The notes beneath the pieces were generated by a model. The model was not told the origin of the DNA. It did not search any database and saw nothing but the letters and a program-made list of their open reading frames with translations. A stretch of 64,000 nucleotides of DNA from Branchiostoma floridae (lineage: Eukaryota; Chordata; Leptocardii; Amphioxiformes; Branchiostomatidae): positions 838,589 to 902,588 of the forward strand of contig NC_049987.1 in assembly GCF_000003815.2 (NCBI RefSeq), read 5' to 3'. Shown here piece after piece: positions 35,771 to 47,800 of this stretch. The translations under genes and the position numbers were made by a program. Numbering within the stretch: position 1 is the stretch's first letter; the number at the start of each line of letters is the position of its first letter.

Positions 35771-37025
35771 GGCACTGTGTCGATCGTGATGCGTAAGTTG
35801 AAGAGAAGTGGTCGCTATGTTGAACTCTGCACGCTGACAGAAAAACAGACTGGACGGCACACGCACACGCACCTACTTTTTGAGAGCGCCGCTAGGAACT
35901 TCTGCAGCCAATCAGCTCAGAGCATTTACTCCTGACACCAATGGCAGCCTTCAATTGATCAGTGTCATAGGGTACCCAGGGGACTGTATGGCGCCAAAAG
36001 CCGGAATCACATTCGTGTTACTGGTAGGGGGTAACTTCAGGCTTTGATAATGAATTGTCCGTGCCACACAAGATCACACAATATTGCCAAGTCGTGTCGG
36101 CACCACAATTGTAGTAGAATAAGACTCCGTGAAGTCTAATATCATATCTACTGTGGCTAACTATAGAGCTACATGTATTAATTTATTCTAGTAACGGTTA
36201 CAGTATGTTCCAGTTCCTAGTTTTATGCACACTGAGCTGTCAATTTACAAGTTCCAAACAAAAATGCCTTTGAAGCTGTTGTGTTACGCCGATGGGCTAT
36301 CAAGATGCAATCAGACATGGCACCATACATTGAAATGCAGAGAGACAACATCCGATTAGTAGACAAAAAGACACCGTCTCTATCATTTCTCACCTAGGTG
36401 GCTTTCTCTTTGTACCAACTGATCAAAGGGTCTGTGATTAACGTCCGAGTGTCAGAAATTAATACTACATGAAAAACAATGATTGCAGTGATTACAAATT
36501 CATCCGCAAAGGTCGGCGAAAGTTTGATAGACGTCGGCTTCTTGTCCCGACACAGAAACTGGGTAGTTTCACACTGCTAGCAATAATCCACACTGCTAGC
36601 AATTATTCACACTGCTAGCAATTATTCACACCCACACGCACTCCACAATGACATCACACCAGTTCTGCGAGAACGCAACCAATGAGCTTTTTTTTTAGAT
36701 AAAAGCTCCTTGAAACAACAAAACAAAAAAGGGAATCACGATGTCCAAGTTGGTTAGAAAGTTAATATGCGATGTACATAATAACGGATCATTCGGCTCA
36801 ATGATCAAAATGTGGAAAAGTTTCAACCATATGCGTATCAATCTATAAGTCAAACCATATGCAACCTCTTATCAAATTCTTGGCCTAATCAAGGCCTAAT
36901 AAATCTGGCTCTGACAGCCCACCCAACATCTGGCAGGCAGACCAGAGCCGGCTCGTCACAGCCCGAAGCGAAGAGCGGAGTCGTGACAAAGTCTGATATA
37001 ACGTTCTTGGTTTGAAGAGTCGCTA
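35771..37025. promoter_or_regulatory. Divergent upstream region of genes A and B (split by insertions)
   Basis: Gene A starts leftward at 35770. With the two TTAA insertions removed, gene B starts about 1.3 kb to the right, so this segment plus 41868-41888 is probably a shared upstream region. It holds three tandem CACACTGCTAGCAATTATT-type 18-mers at about 36573-36630. I see no convincing TATA box. Regulatory role is inferred from position only. Confidence 0.4.
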
Positions 37026-37029
37026 TTAA

Positions 37030-40000
37030 GAGCAAATGTCTGTAAGGATCAAACAATGGTGGCAAAGGTCAAAAAATAGATTTGGCTCATATTTTGCACA
37101 GTGATAGTACTTGGTCCACAACCCCTCAAAATAGCTTTCTTTTAGATCAAAACTCCTTGTTGCCATGGTAACGGGCAAACAAAGTTTTCTGGCCATTTTC
37201 CCCAATTTTTGCATCTCAAAAACACAGAAATCAGCATATTTTACGGCACTGTCTCGACAACACCTTTAAACCTATCATCTTAACAAACAAGATCTGAATA
37301 GATCAACATTTTGGCTTTTTGAAAATTGTTGTGAAATTTCCAAAGTCGTACAATTTAGTTCTTGGGCAGCCTGAAAACAGTGCAATGTTTCAAGCTTCAA
37401 AAAAATTGGATTTTTGGCCCAACTTTGTAACGCTATAAGTGCCAAGCTGGTAATTTTTTTGGCTTAAAATTTGTACCATATATAGATCATTAGAATATCT
37501 ATCAAATGCATTGTTGCAAAGTTTAACGTCTTGTTTGGTTGTCATGTGACTGTCCCCTAAAGTAGGCCACTTTTTGTGTTTGGCGAAAATTGTGAACTTT
37601 AGCCATGTTTAAAGTACGCTACGTGAAAAAGTAAAATATATTTCTAAATCAACTTCTTATCAAATGTGGATCTATGTATTGCCTATCAAATAAATGCTTC
37701 TAGAGTTTCGGGTCATGACGTTCAGTCACGTGGTTGTCCCTGAAAGTAGGCCATTTTTTTGCATTTGACGAAAATTGTGAATTTTAGCCATGTTCAACGC
37801 AGGCTACGTGACGAAGTAAACAAGGATTCTTATTCATCTTCTGATCAAATGTACATCTATGTATTGTCTATCAAATAAATGCTTCTAGAGTTTCGGGTCA
37901 TGACGTTCAGTCACGTGGTTGTCCCTGAAAATAGGCCATTTTTTTTGCATTTGACGAAAATTGTGAATTTTAGCCATGTTCAACGCACGCTACGTGACGA
38001 AGTAAACAAGGATTCTTATTCAACTTCTGATCAAATGTACATCTATGTATTGTCTATCAGATAAATGCTTGTAGAGTTTTGGATCATAACGTAAAGTCAC
38101 GTGATTGTCCCTGAAAGTAGGCCATTTTTTTGCATTTGACAAAAATTGTGACCTTTAGCCATGTTCAACGTACGCTAGATTGCGAAGCAAAATAAAGTTC
38201 TGATTCAACTTCCTGCCAAAGGTAAATCTATGTATTGCCTATCAAATGAATACTTGTAGAAAATTAGATCATGAAGTAAAGTCACGCGGTTGTCCTTGAA
38301 AGTAGGCCACTTTTTTCATTGGACGAAAATTGTGAATTTTCAAAGTACGCTACGTGTACCCTGGTATCCAGCCGTATTATAGTTCCCGAGTCTCTTTTGT
38401 CCTCTTCGCAGATACATATTTCACTCGTTCTCATTGAATTGTAAATAATGGCCTTATTGACTACATCATTTAGGTATAAGAGGATGTCCCTAGGGACACT
38501 TAAAAAGTGGGCAGCTTTTTTACGCCAGGTCAAATAGAAAGCTTAGAAAGCTTCGAACAATGCTAACGTTCGTTACAGTCATTTCTGTACAACATTTTGT
38601 AAGCAAGGTGGGATACAAATGGCAGTCAACAACTCTTCCTTGTTTCTTTAGAAAGCCAGAAAAACTGTGCAGCGTCATAAAAACGGTCATTTCTTGTCTT
38701 ATACGTGGATAATATAACAGTGGCAACTGGCAACCATCAAACTGGTGGTGGTAACATTTGTTATCGAATTTGGCAACAGGAATAACCCACCTCACACAGC
38801 CTCCAAGATCAGTGACAGTACCAATCTGGCGTTATCGGGCAAAGGGCCTGCTCAGCTGGTTTCATCTACCGAACAATCATTCTGGGAACTGAATTGTTAC
38901 ATTTTTGGCTACTACTTGAATTCTTCGTTTGTTCTCAGGCGACAACCATTTTTTACGGGGGGTGAAATTCCACCCGTGGCTAAGATAATCCTCCAAGCCA
39001 TCAACCAAAAGGAATCTTTTGGAAAACATTCCAGGGATTGTGGAAAAATGAAGGAACCTGTGATTTTGTCTAAAATTTGCTGCAAATCAAGTCGCAAAAG
39101 CAGGCGACAGCATTTTTACATTTAAATGAGAACGAGCCATTTGCGAAGAGGACAGATTCTGAAGAGACTCGCGATTGGGAGCTATCATATAGCTGGATAC
39201 CAGGCTACACTACGTGACGAAATTAAGAAGAATTCTGATTAAACTTCAGGTCAAATGTACATCTTTGTATTCGTAATTTTCTTTCTTCGAATAAATGCTT
39301 GTCGAGTTTCGGGTCATGACAATTAGTCACATGGTTGTCCCAGAAGCCAGGTCACCTTATGTGCTCAACAAATATTGTGAATTTTAGCGCATTATAGAAC
39401 ATAGCTGAATTTAAAACGACATCTTAGTTACATTATCAAAATTGATATTTACAATTATAACAGAGTCATCGCTTAAGTAAGCTTTAATTTAACACTGTAA
39501 GCCCATTATCGGTCATTGTAGTACCAATATGATATGCATTGGACATTGGCAATGTTAAAAGAAAGAAACTGTTCAAGAGGCATCTTCTCTAAAGTAACAG
39601 AACCTCCTAACAGCATTTAGCTAACTATCTGCCCTACTTTAGGAAGCAACTGCACCGCAAAGAAAGACGACCCCAAGCCTTACTAACACTCATTCAACAG
39701 ACAATGTTAAGGGCTACACATAATCAGAGTCAGTGCCAGTAAAGTATTTCAGTTCCCCAATTCGACAGATTTAACTACAGCCCTAAATGGTGATTTCTGG
39801 CCAAAAGCAAAATTTGACCTACTTTCAGGGACAACCATGTGACTAAAAGTCATGATCTGCAACTCTGCAAGCATGCATCTGATAGACAATACCTAGATGT
39901 ACATTTGACTTGAAGTTGAATAAGAATTCTTGTTCACTTTGACACCCAGCGTACTTTGATCAAAGCTAGAATTCACAATTTTCGTCAAATGCAAAAAATG

Positions 40001-40908
40001 GCCTACTTTCAGGGACAACCACGTGACTGAACGTCATGATCCGAAACTTTGCAAGCATTCATTTGATAGACAATACATAGATGTACATTTGACTAGAAGT
40101 TAAATAAGAATCCTTGTTTACTTCGTCACGTAGCGTACGTTGAACATGGCTAAAATTCACAATTTTCGTCAAATGCAAAAAAATGGCCTACTTTCAGGGA
40201 CAACCACGTGACTAAACGTCATGACCCGAAACTCTACAAGCATTTATTTGATAGGCAATACATAGATCCACATTTGATAAGAAGTTGATTTAGAAATATA
40301 TTTTACTTCGTCATGTAGCGTACTTTGAACATGGCTAAAGTTCACAATTTTCGCCAAACACAAAAAGTGGCCTGCTTTTAGGGACAGTCACGTGACAACC
40401 AAACAAGACGCCAAACTTTGCAACAATGCATTTGATAGATATTCTAATGATCTATATATGGTACAAATTTTAAGCCAAAAAAATTACCAGCTTGGCACTT
40501 ATAGCGTTACAAAGTTGGGCCAAAAATCCAATTTTTTTGAAGCTTGAAACATTGCACTGTTTTCAGGCTGCCCAAGAACGAAAATGTACGACTTTGGAAA
40601 TTTCACAACAATTTTTAAAAAGCCAAAATGTTGGTCTATTCAAATCTTGTTTTGTTTTGATGATAGGTTTAAAGGTGTTGCCGAGACAGTGCCGTAAAAT
40701 ATGCTGATTTCTGTGTTTTTGAGATGCGAAAATTGGGGAAAATGGCCAGAAAACTTTGTTTGCCCGTTACCATGGCAACAAGGAGTTTTGATCTAAAAGA
40801 AAGCTATTTTGAGGGGTTGTGGACCAAGTACTATCACTGTGCAAAATATGAGCCAAATCTATTTTTTGACCTTTGCCACCATTGTTTGATACTTACAGAC
40901 ATTTGCTC
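37030..40908. mobile_element. 3.9-kb foldback element with TTAA flanks
   Basis: Ends GAGCAAATGTCTGTAAG / CTTACAGACATTTGCTC, each touching TTAA (37026-37029 and 40909-40912). The arms are over 1 kb and very similar: 37026-37214 and 40724-40912 give the same 62-residue frame on opposite strands. Each arm contains four to five tandem units of about 183 bp, anchored by GTCACGTGGTTGTCCCTGAAA. No transposase. A TTAA target suggests mobilisation by a piggyBac-type enzyme. It sits in the upstream region of gene B. Confidence 0.85.
38357..39206. mobile_element. Element nested in the foldback centre
   Basis: Left end TACCCTGGTATCCAGC and right end GCTGGATACCAGGCTA are inverted copies. Flanks share CTACGTG (38350-38356 and 39210-39216), compatible with a 7-8 bp duplication as in hAT elements. 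Contains inverted TCTTTTGTCCTCTTCGCA / GCGAAGAGGACAGA words near its ends. Confidence 0.65.
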
Positions 40909-40912
40909 TTAA

Positions 40913-41863
40913 CCCTATTCAGACCGGGCTTTTTTGGTCATCCCTGGACCGGAAGGGGGGCTTTTGAGGCCCTCCACTTCTAAGTCCTATAACTCTAAAA
41001 CGACGTGTCGTAGGGCCACTAAATTTTTAGGACATAATTTCGACATAATATCTGACAAGTATGTGACGTTTGACGTTACGTTGACATAAGATGACGTAAT
41101 TATGACGTCACCAATTTGATTACATTGGCCAAACCCATGAAAAATGGGTATTCTCAGAAAACTTCAAGTTATGCTACAAAAATGTAACAACAAGTGCAGA
41201 TAACAGAATAATGATGTTTATTACGACTTGCGTTGCCAATAGCAACATCAACGACGTCAATATGACGTCATAAAATGACGTCATGCACATCTAAGATACG
41301 AGTTGGGCTCCGCCATATTATATCCACCACCTTGAATTTATAAAAATACTTTTTTGGCATAAAATAATCACAAAGGGCAATGGAAATAGACTAAATTCAT
41401 TCATTTAGATGGTTTTTGATGAAAAAATACCAGGTAGTTACAAATTTTAAGGGATAATTAGCTTGTTATTATTGATTTGGCCATTCGGTCCGCCATCTTG
41501 GATTTTGGGCTGATGACGTCATCAAATTAGCATAATTTATGCATATATAATTATGAAAGATATGCTGAATAATATAAGATTTTATTTAAGTACCAAAATC
41601 GCAGTAATATAGCAAATAAATGTGAAAAATACATAGTTAGAACCAAAAATAGTGATTTTTGGCAAAACTGCCTGTCAACAAACGGTTGCCATGGCAACAA
41701 GAAAAAACGGAAAATTTGTCAAACTTCGCAAAATTGTTGCCAACAATTTTTTAAGAAAACTCACCAAATTTGGTGGCTCTAGCGTAAGCCGTTCTGGCGT
41801 TATAGGACATCGAAGTTAGCGCGGGCCTCAAAAGCCCCCCCCCCCCCCCCGGTCTGAATAGGG
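40913..41863. mobile_element. piggyBac-like MITE, 951 bp
   Basis: Perfect inverted ends CCCTATTCAGACCGGG / CCCGGTCTGAATAGGG, with TTAA on both sides (40909-40912, 41864-41867). Next inside, GGCTTTTGAGGCCC (about 40969) is mirrored by GGGCCTCAAAAGCC (about 41823). TTAA plus CCC ends are diagnostic of piggyBac. Non-coding. Its left TTAA is shared with the foldback element. A C run at 41836-41850 interrupts the right arm. Confidence 0.88.
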
Positions 41864-41888
41864 TTAAGTTATATTGGATAGTAATAGT

Positions 41889-44800
41889 ATGGGAAGGCCG
41901 AGGGGAAGACCAAGGAAGAGCCCGCGGAAAAGTCCACGAAAACGACATCGTAACCGGATATGGTGTGATCACTGCCAGCAGCATATCACAAACTCAGCAT
42001 TTTATAGACACCAAGCCGATGTCAATGCACCGAAGAAGGTAAGAAAAATTTTCCAACCATGATTAACCCAAGGTGGTTAAAAAAAATCTTTTTTTAACCT
42101 CCTTGATTAACCATAGTGCACGAAGGTATTAGCAAAAAATGATTGAATGGCTGAGCTGTCATAAACTTGGAAATTACAGTATGTCTGATCTGCGATTTCG
42201 CCGCTAAAGAGCTGGACTTATGACAAGTAAATTTTTGATATTTATGGATGGCATCAACGCGCGCTTATTAATTTGAAAGAAAATCAACATGCCGCAAATT
42301 GTCAAATATGTCGTAAACGTCTGTCGGTTCTGTCGCAAAATACCCTGTATGAGTAGAGTTCCTTGCAGTGTTCGGAGAACGGGCTGGGTATGTTGTTGTT
42401 GTTTTTTTGGTCCGCGATTTGTCAACGTTGGCTATGTTCTCTTGTGCCGGGAAACAGACGGGGCAAAGACTCGGGAAGGGACAAAGACTCTGACACGCTA
42501 TCTGCCACGGCAAACTCCCTTCTACAGCAAACTCCCTTTCTCGGCACAACAGGACATAGCCAACGTTGAAAATCGCGGATCAACGACCCCCCCCCCCCCC
42601 AAAAAGCCTGAGGATCGTCCTGTCAACAATGGAAAAAAAAAATTGCACTGTCTGTTGACAGGATTGTCCAGTCAACCGTAGAAAACTTTGCACTGTTGAC
42701 AGGACGATTAACAGTAGAAAACTTTGCACTGACCTGTCAACAGTGCAATTTTTTCCACTGTTGACAGGGCAAAAACAGTGCAAAGTTTTCTACTGTTGAC
42801 AGGATCATCCACATGTCAGTGGCAAGGTCTCATGATGTATTCGATGTAATTCAATGTGGAGGACCACAGGAAGAATACAACGTTGCTAAGCTAAATTTGA
42901 TTTGGATCCAAATAAACTGATAGTCTCTCGACGCAACAGAAAAAAATCTGACTCAACCATATGTTGTAAACAGACGAAAAAGCTTTGTTTATTGTAAGTT
43001 GTTGTCATTCTAGAGTCTTTGAAACTCTGTAAAGTTGGCACGTAATTATATAATTCCCACTAGTCCTGACATAATAACCATGCAGGTCCCTGGCCGCAAT
43101 GTAAATAAAAATGGAGAATACGTCCTCTCCCACAACATAGTTCACAAATGCCTGCAAAGTAGCCGAAAGTCCACAATGGAGGTTATAAGATTTCATAGCC
43201 TCCTTTGCAGACTCCTTTGCGGTGCTAGCTTTTCTTTTATGCCATTGGAAGGGGGCGTGGGTTCCCGATTTCCAGCGTTCTATTCCTTTGTCAAGAAATG
43301 GATTCTTTCACTAAAACTGGAGTTGAAAAGTTATCAGCACTAGTAGTTAATTTTCTGTGTTGGAAACTGCTTAGCCCCCGCAGCTTGAAGTCTGCAGCCT
43401 GGGTACCATCTGAGCTCTACCGGGGCTCTTTACACTCGCCTTTTAGGGTAGCAAGTGTAAGGAGCCAGGTAGTGGTAACCGGGCTAAGAAGTCTGTGAAG
43501 GAGGTCATAGATTTCATAATAAGGCCACTTTTTTTGCCAAACATTATTCTATTTATTGAATTATTTAAGCTCCGGATCCCGTGCAGGATGTGATCCATAT
43601 ACTCAGTATTAAAAATAAAATGGGCTAAGCAATACAGAAAATTCATATTTGTTACGAGTTTAGATAAACAACTAATCACAAAGCACCTGTTTATATATGT
43701 TCGCCATAATGAAGAAACAAGAAGAAGCCAAATTGATATCTTACTAGACTAAGTTTTTGTATTTGATAAGTATGATCACAGATGATGCTGACATATAATA
43801 TATAAATGACATTGTCATCTATCTTTGCAGACCAAACTGCTCTTTGCCAACAAAGAAGGTCAAAGTCATGATGATGGCATCTTCCCAGGATGTAGCAACT
43901 CCCAGCCACCAGCTGATTATGTAAGTTACTAAGTATAGTAGCTAGGAATGATGAATTAGAGAAAAAGCTTGTATTACCCAAAAAAAAGTGACTCTTCTTA
44001 GCTATTCTGGATGCCACTGGCTACCAGTTGAGTATACAAACTGACGTGTCTGTGGTATGTCATACTGTGATCTTTCATATGGCGGACTGTAGTATAGCTG
44101 AGATATGTCTCTGGTAAAAAGTTTCAATAATATTCATCAAAAAGGCAATTTTTGCCTCAAGAGGATTAGTGATAACTTGTTCTTTTTACTTACGGTCCTA
44201 GCAGAGGTTCTGCTCCAGTAGTAAGACTGTAGTCTTGAACATTTTTTTGTCCCCCATTCATGCTTAATTGTTCCCTGGTAATCCAGACAGGACGGGTAGC
44301 TAGCGAGATTTCTTCGCGAGTTTTGTTCGGGGAGCCATGGCAGTCTGCCCGCCGACCTCACATTAGCTCTCCGGGGAGTTTCAGCCCGGAGGAGTAATCG
44401 CTACCCTTTCCAGGTGGAAAGGGCAGGTGGACCTAATCGGGCTTAAACTCCCCGGGGCGCTAATAGGAGCTCGGCGGGCATGACTGTCTTGGGCTACCGA
44501 TAAACTGTCCAAGCTGCCCGACCCCGGATGGCTCCCAGGGTAGCTTAATTGAAAATAAGACTTGAATTTAAAACGGTTTAGTTTGTTTTGACTTTCTTAC
44601 AATCCAACTGTAAACAGATAGGACACACTACAACAAACCTGCTTCAGAACAAGGAGTTTTCAAGGTGTTAAACTGGGTAGGTCTGGGTGGGTCAAAATCT
44701 CAAAGTCTCAAACTTTTCAGCCTCAAATGTTAGAATTGGTGGGAGCACAGTTGAAAGGAATGTGGAGGAAAATATTAAAAGATATGATGACTTGATTTTC

Positions 44801-47800
44801 TACCATCTTGACTTTGACTTTGACTTTGACTGCTGACTCTTGAGCTGTATATTGAAAATATAGTACATTGTACTAGAAGGTTGAAATTAGGATTCTATGG
44901 CACAGTCATATACATCATGTAGGAAACTTTCAAAACAGTAAAAGGCTTTTCAACCTTTTTTTTTTCAAGGAAAGCAGTTTTATTTCCTTGTGAAATACGG
45001 AAGACCTTGGGGGACACTGCTTTGTAATTCATATCTTTCATGGCTTATGAAAAACAATGCCCCAGAAGAAAGCAAGTTTGCAAAGTCCCTTTACAGAGGG
45101 GCTCTCAGCACCTAGGTGAGAAATGGATGGTCTGGCCTGGCATGAGTAGATATCAATCAGGTGGTTAGCACCTCAGGTTCCCACTGGAGTTCAGCTTTTC
45201 CATATGGACCAGATGTCCAGCAAATCATGTTGAACAAAGTGACTTGTAAAATGATTAAAAGGGAATATGTTAATACAATCCTAAACTGCTGCCCTGATAC
45301 TTATAAAACAACTCAATCAAAGCAAAAGGTTGGTTCAGATTTTCCATATGTGACCAAACCATTTGGACCAAATTTAACACTAACTTGTAGAATGGATGAA
45401 AAATAATATTTTAGCACCCTATTCTTATAGAAACTCTTACAGAGTTATGTATGGTACACTCTTATTCTTATGTTAGAATAAACTGAAGACAAGGTTTGTT
45501 TCCTTTCAATAGTCTAGGCCAAATCAAATGTTTCACAGCAATTCACAATTCTTCACTTTAGTTTTTTTTATTCTATTGACAGGTAAGCAAAAGGCATCAA
45601 GCTTTCAAAGCACTCCTAGCTGTGCTTTGGTACAAAATCTACCTTGATATTATCTCCATCTTGAACCAGTGTATTAACACCTAGCCTGGGTACCATTCTC
45701 GGCTGGTCGGCTTTGGTGTTGATGTTGCTCTTACCTAAAGGTTCTTTTCAAGGAGTTTGTCCTAGGTTTGTCCAACTTAAAAATACTACCTCAAGCAAAG
45801 CGAGTACACTGCTTAGACAGACAGGTTCATTGGTCAACACAATTCTCCTGAAAGTAGTCATAGTGTTCAATAACAATCTAGTGTTCACAGATTTCCATTT
45901 CGGTCTCATCTGGAGGAGACGATTAGCCTTATTCTGTACTCTCTGTAGAAGATTTAAGTTTCTCTTAGTTGTGCTAGACCACACTGGGCTGCAGAAGTCA
46001 ATATGAGACAATACCAAACATTCAATTACACTGTACTATGTTTAACAACTTCTGATCCATAAACTTAGCACATCTTTTAACCATCCCCAGAGACCTGGCC
46101 ATTTTCTTTGAGGTAGATTTTGTTTGAAAGTTCCAAGTGAGACACTCGTCAATGGTTTAGTCTGTGTAACGCAAACTCCGCTATCCGGAGCTTGTAGACT
46201 CCTCCCCGCGGCGCGGCAGTATGACGGGCCTGAGAAGCGCGGTTAAATCAGGCTATCAATGGTTGTGCCTAGCAGTTTTACTTCTGTAACTTGTTCTATG
46301 CTCTTATCGTCCACAGTCAAGGCAAGTTTGGGCTTTTTTTTACATTTTAGGTTTACTTCCGAGAACTATGCATTTTGTCTTCGATGCGTTCAGGAAAAGC
46401 TGGTTCGTTCTTACCCAGTTGCAGATATTGTTCACTTCTGTTTGTAAATTACTGGAGATTGTCTCAATTGCAGGGTCACAGGTGTAGGCTGAGGTGTCGT
46501 CAGCGTACATATCTGCTGTGGCTTGACTTACAGAAAGTGGCAAATCATTTGTGTAGATAGTGAATAGGAGGGGCCCTAAACCCATGCTTTACCCTGAGCC
46601 CAGTGCTAAGGCACCGACCTGTTTCTGTCAGCCTGAGCTTGTAGCCCAGCGGCCTTTTGAGTTGGCCTTTTATGCCGCCAGTGTAATCTAACCAATCCTG
46701 TAAGAACTCTCCCAGCCTGCGCTAATTAACTACACAGGCTGGCTAACCCTACAGCGCCGAAGAGCATCTTGAGCGCCTGCTAATGCGCAGACCGCTTCAG
46801 TTCCATGAAAAAAGCCATGGTGATTTGGCTAGGATTTCTCACTGCACCCTTCCCTGCTACTTCAGTCTATCTGCGAGAACTCCACAATCAAAAGCACAAC
46901 TGAAATATTCAATAGAAAGATTTTGCCAGCAATAGTTCAATCCATAAGAAGAAAATTGCTGCAACCACCTCTGTGGCTGGAACACTTTCCCATAGATAAA
47001 TAATCCTACCTCTAGACCTGACAGCAGACATTGTCCCTGTCCTTCTTTCGGGTTCTGAGTACCTTTATATCCTTCTCACTATGTCCATTAGTCAGACATT
47101 TTTGCATTAAGATAACTCAATCTATAAAAGCTTCTTGAGATAACCTAGTAGTTGTACAAATAGGAATGCGCATCTATGTTACTGTTATATTGCTTTTATA
47201 CCCCTCCTGAATTTAACATTCAGCATTACCAGGCCCCCCAAATTTAAGCGTTACCATTCTAATTTTTGCTTGTGTAACTTCAAACATTGGTTTTGCATGT
47301 GTGACTTTAAAAATTGGTTTTGCATGTGTGACTTCAAACATTGGTTTTCAAAAGTCTTATTAGAATTCCCTGCTCATAAACATTCTTTATGTCTTGTTTA
47401 CTTTCAGGCAGTCCAAGGTATGTCAGCTGAGCTTGGCCAGGGCACATGTGAACCAGAGGCAGCACAGTTGGATGAAGATGAGGGGAGAACATCTGACGTG
47501 TGTGAAGTCACCGATCCAGTAGAGGTATTTACCATACGTTTGTCTCGACTAGAGTTTTGCAAGCCAGCCTTGTAAAGCTGCACCTTGGATGAATAATGAA
47601 CCATAAAAAATGTAGGGTTTCCTGCCATTTCTTTACATAGTATTTGTAAGTTAAATCAACCCTGTACCATAGAATCTATAAATTACAAACATAAAAACTG
47701 TTAGCTTCGAATTCCAAATCAAAATACTGCCACAGATGCTTCAGCCCAGTGGGGCTCTAGCTGTGCTCTTTATCAGGCAGGCTACCCAGTGGGGTGCCTG

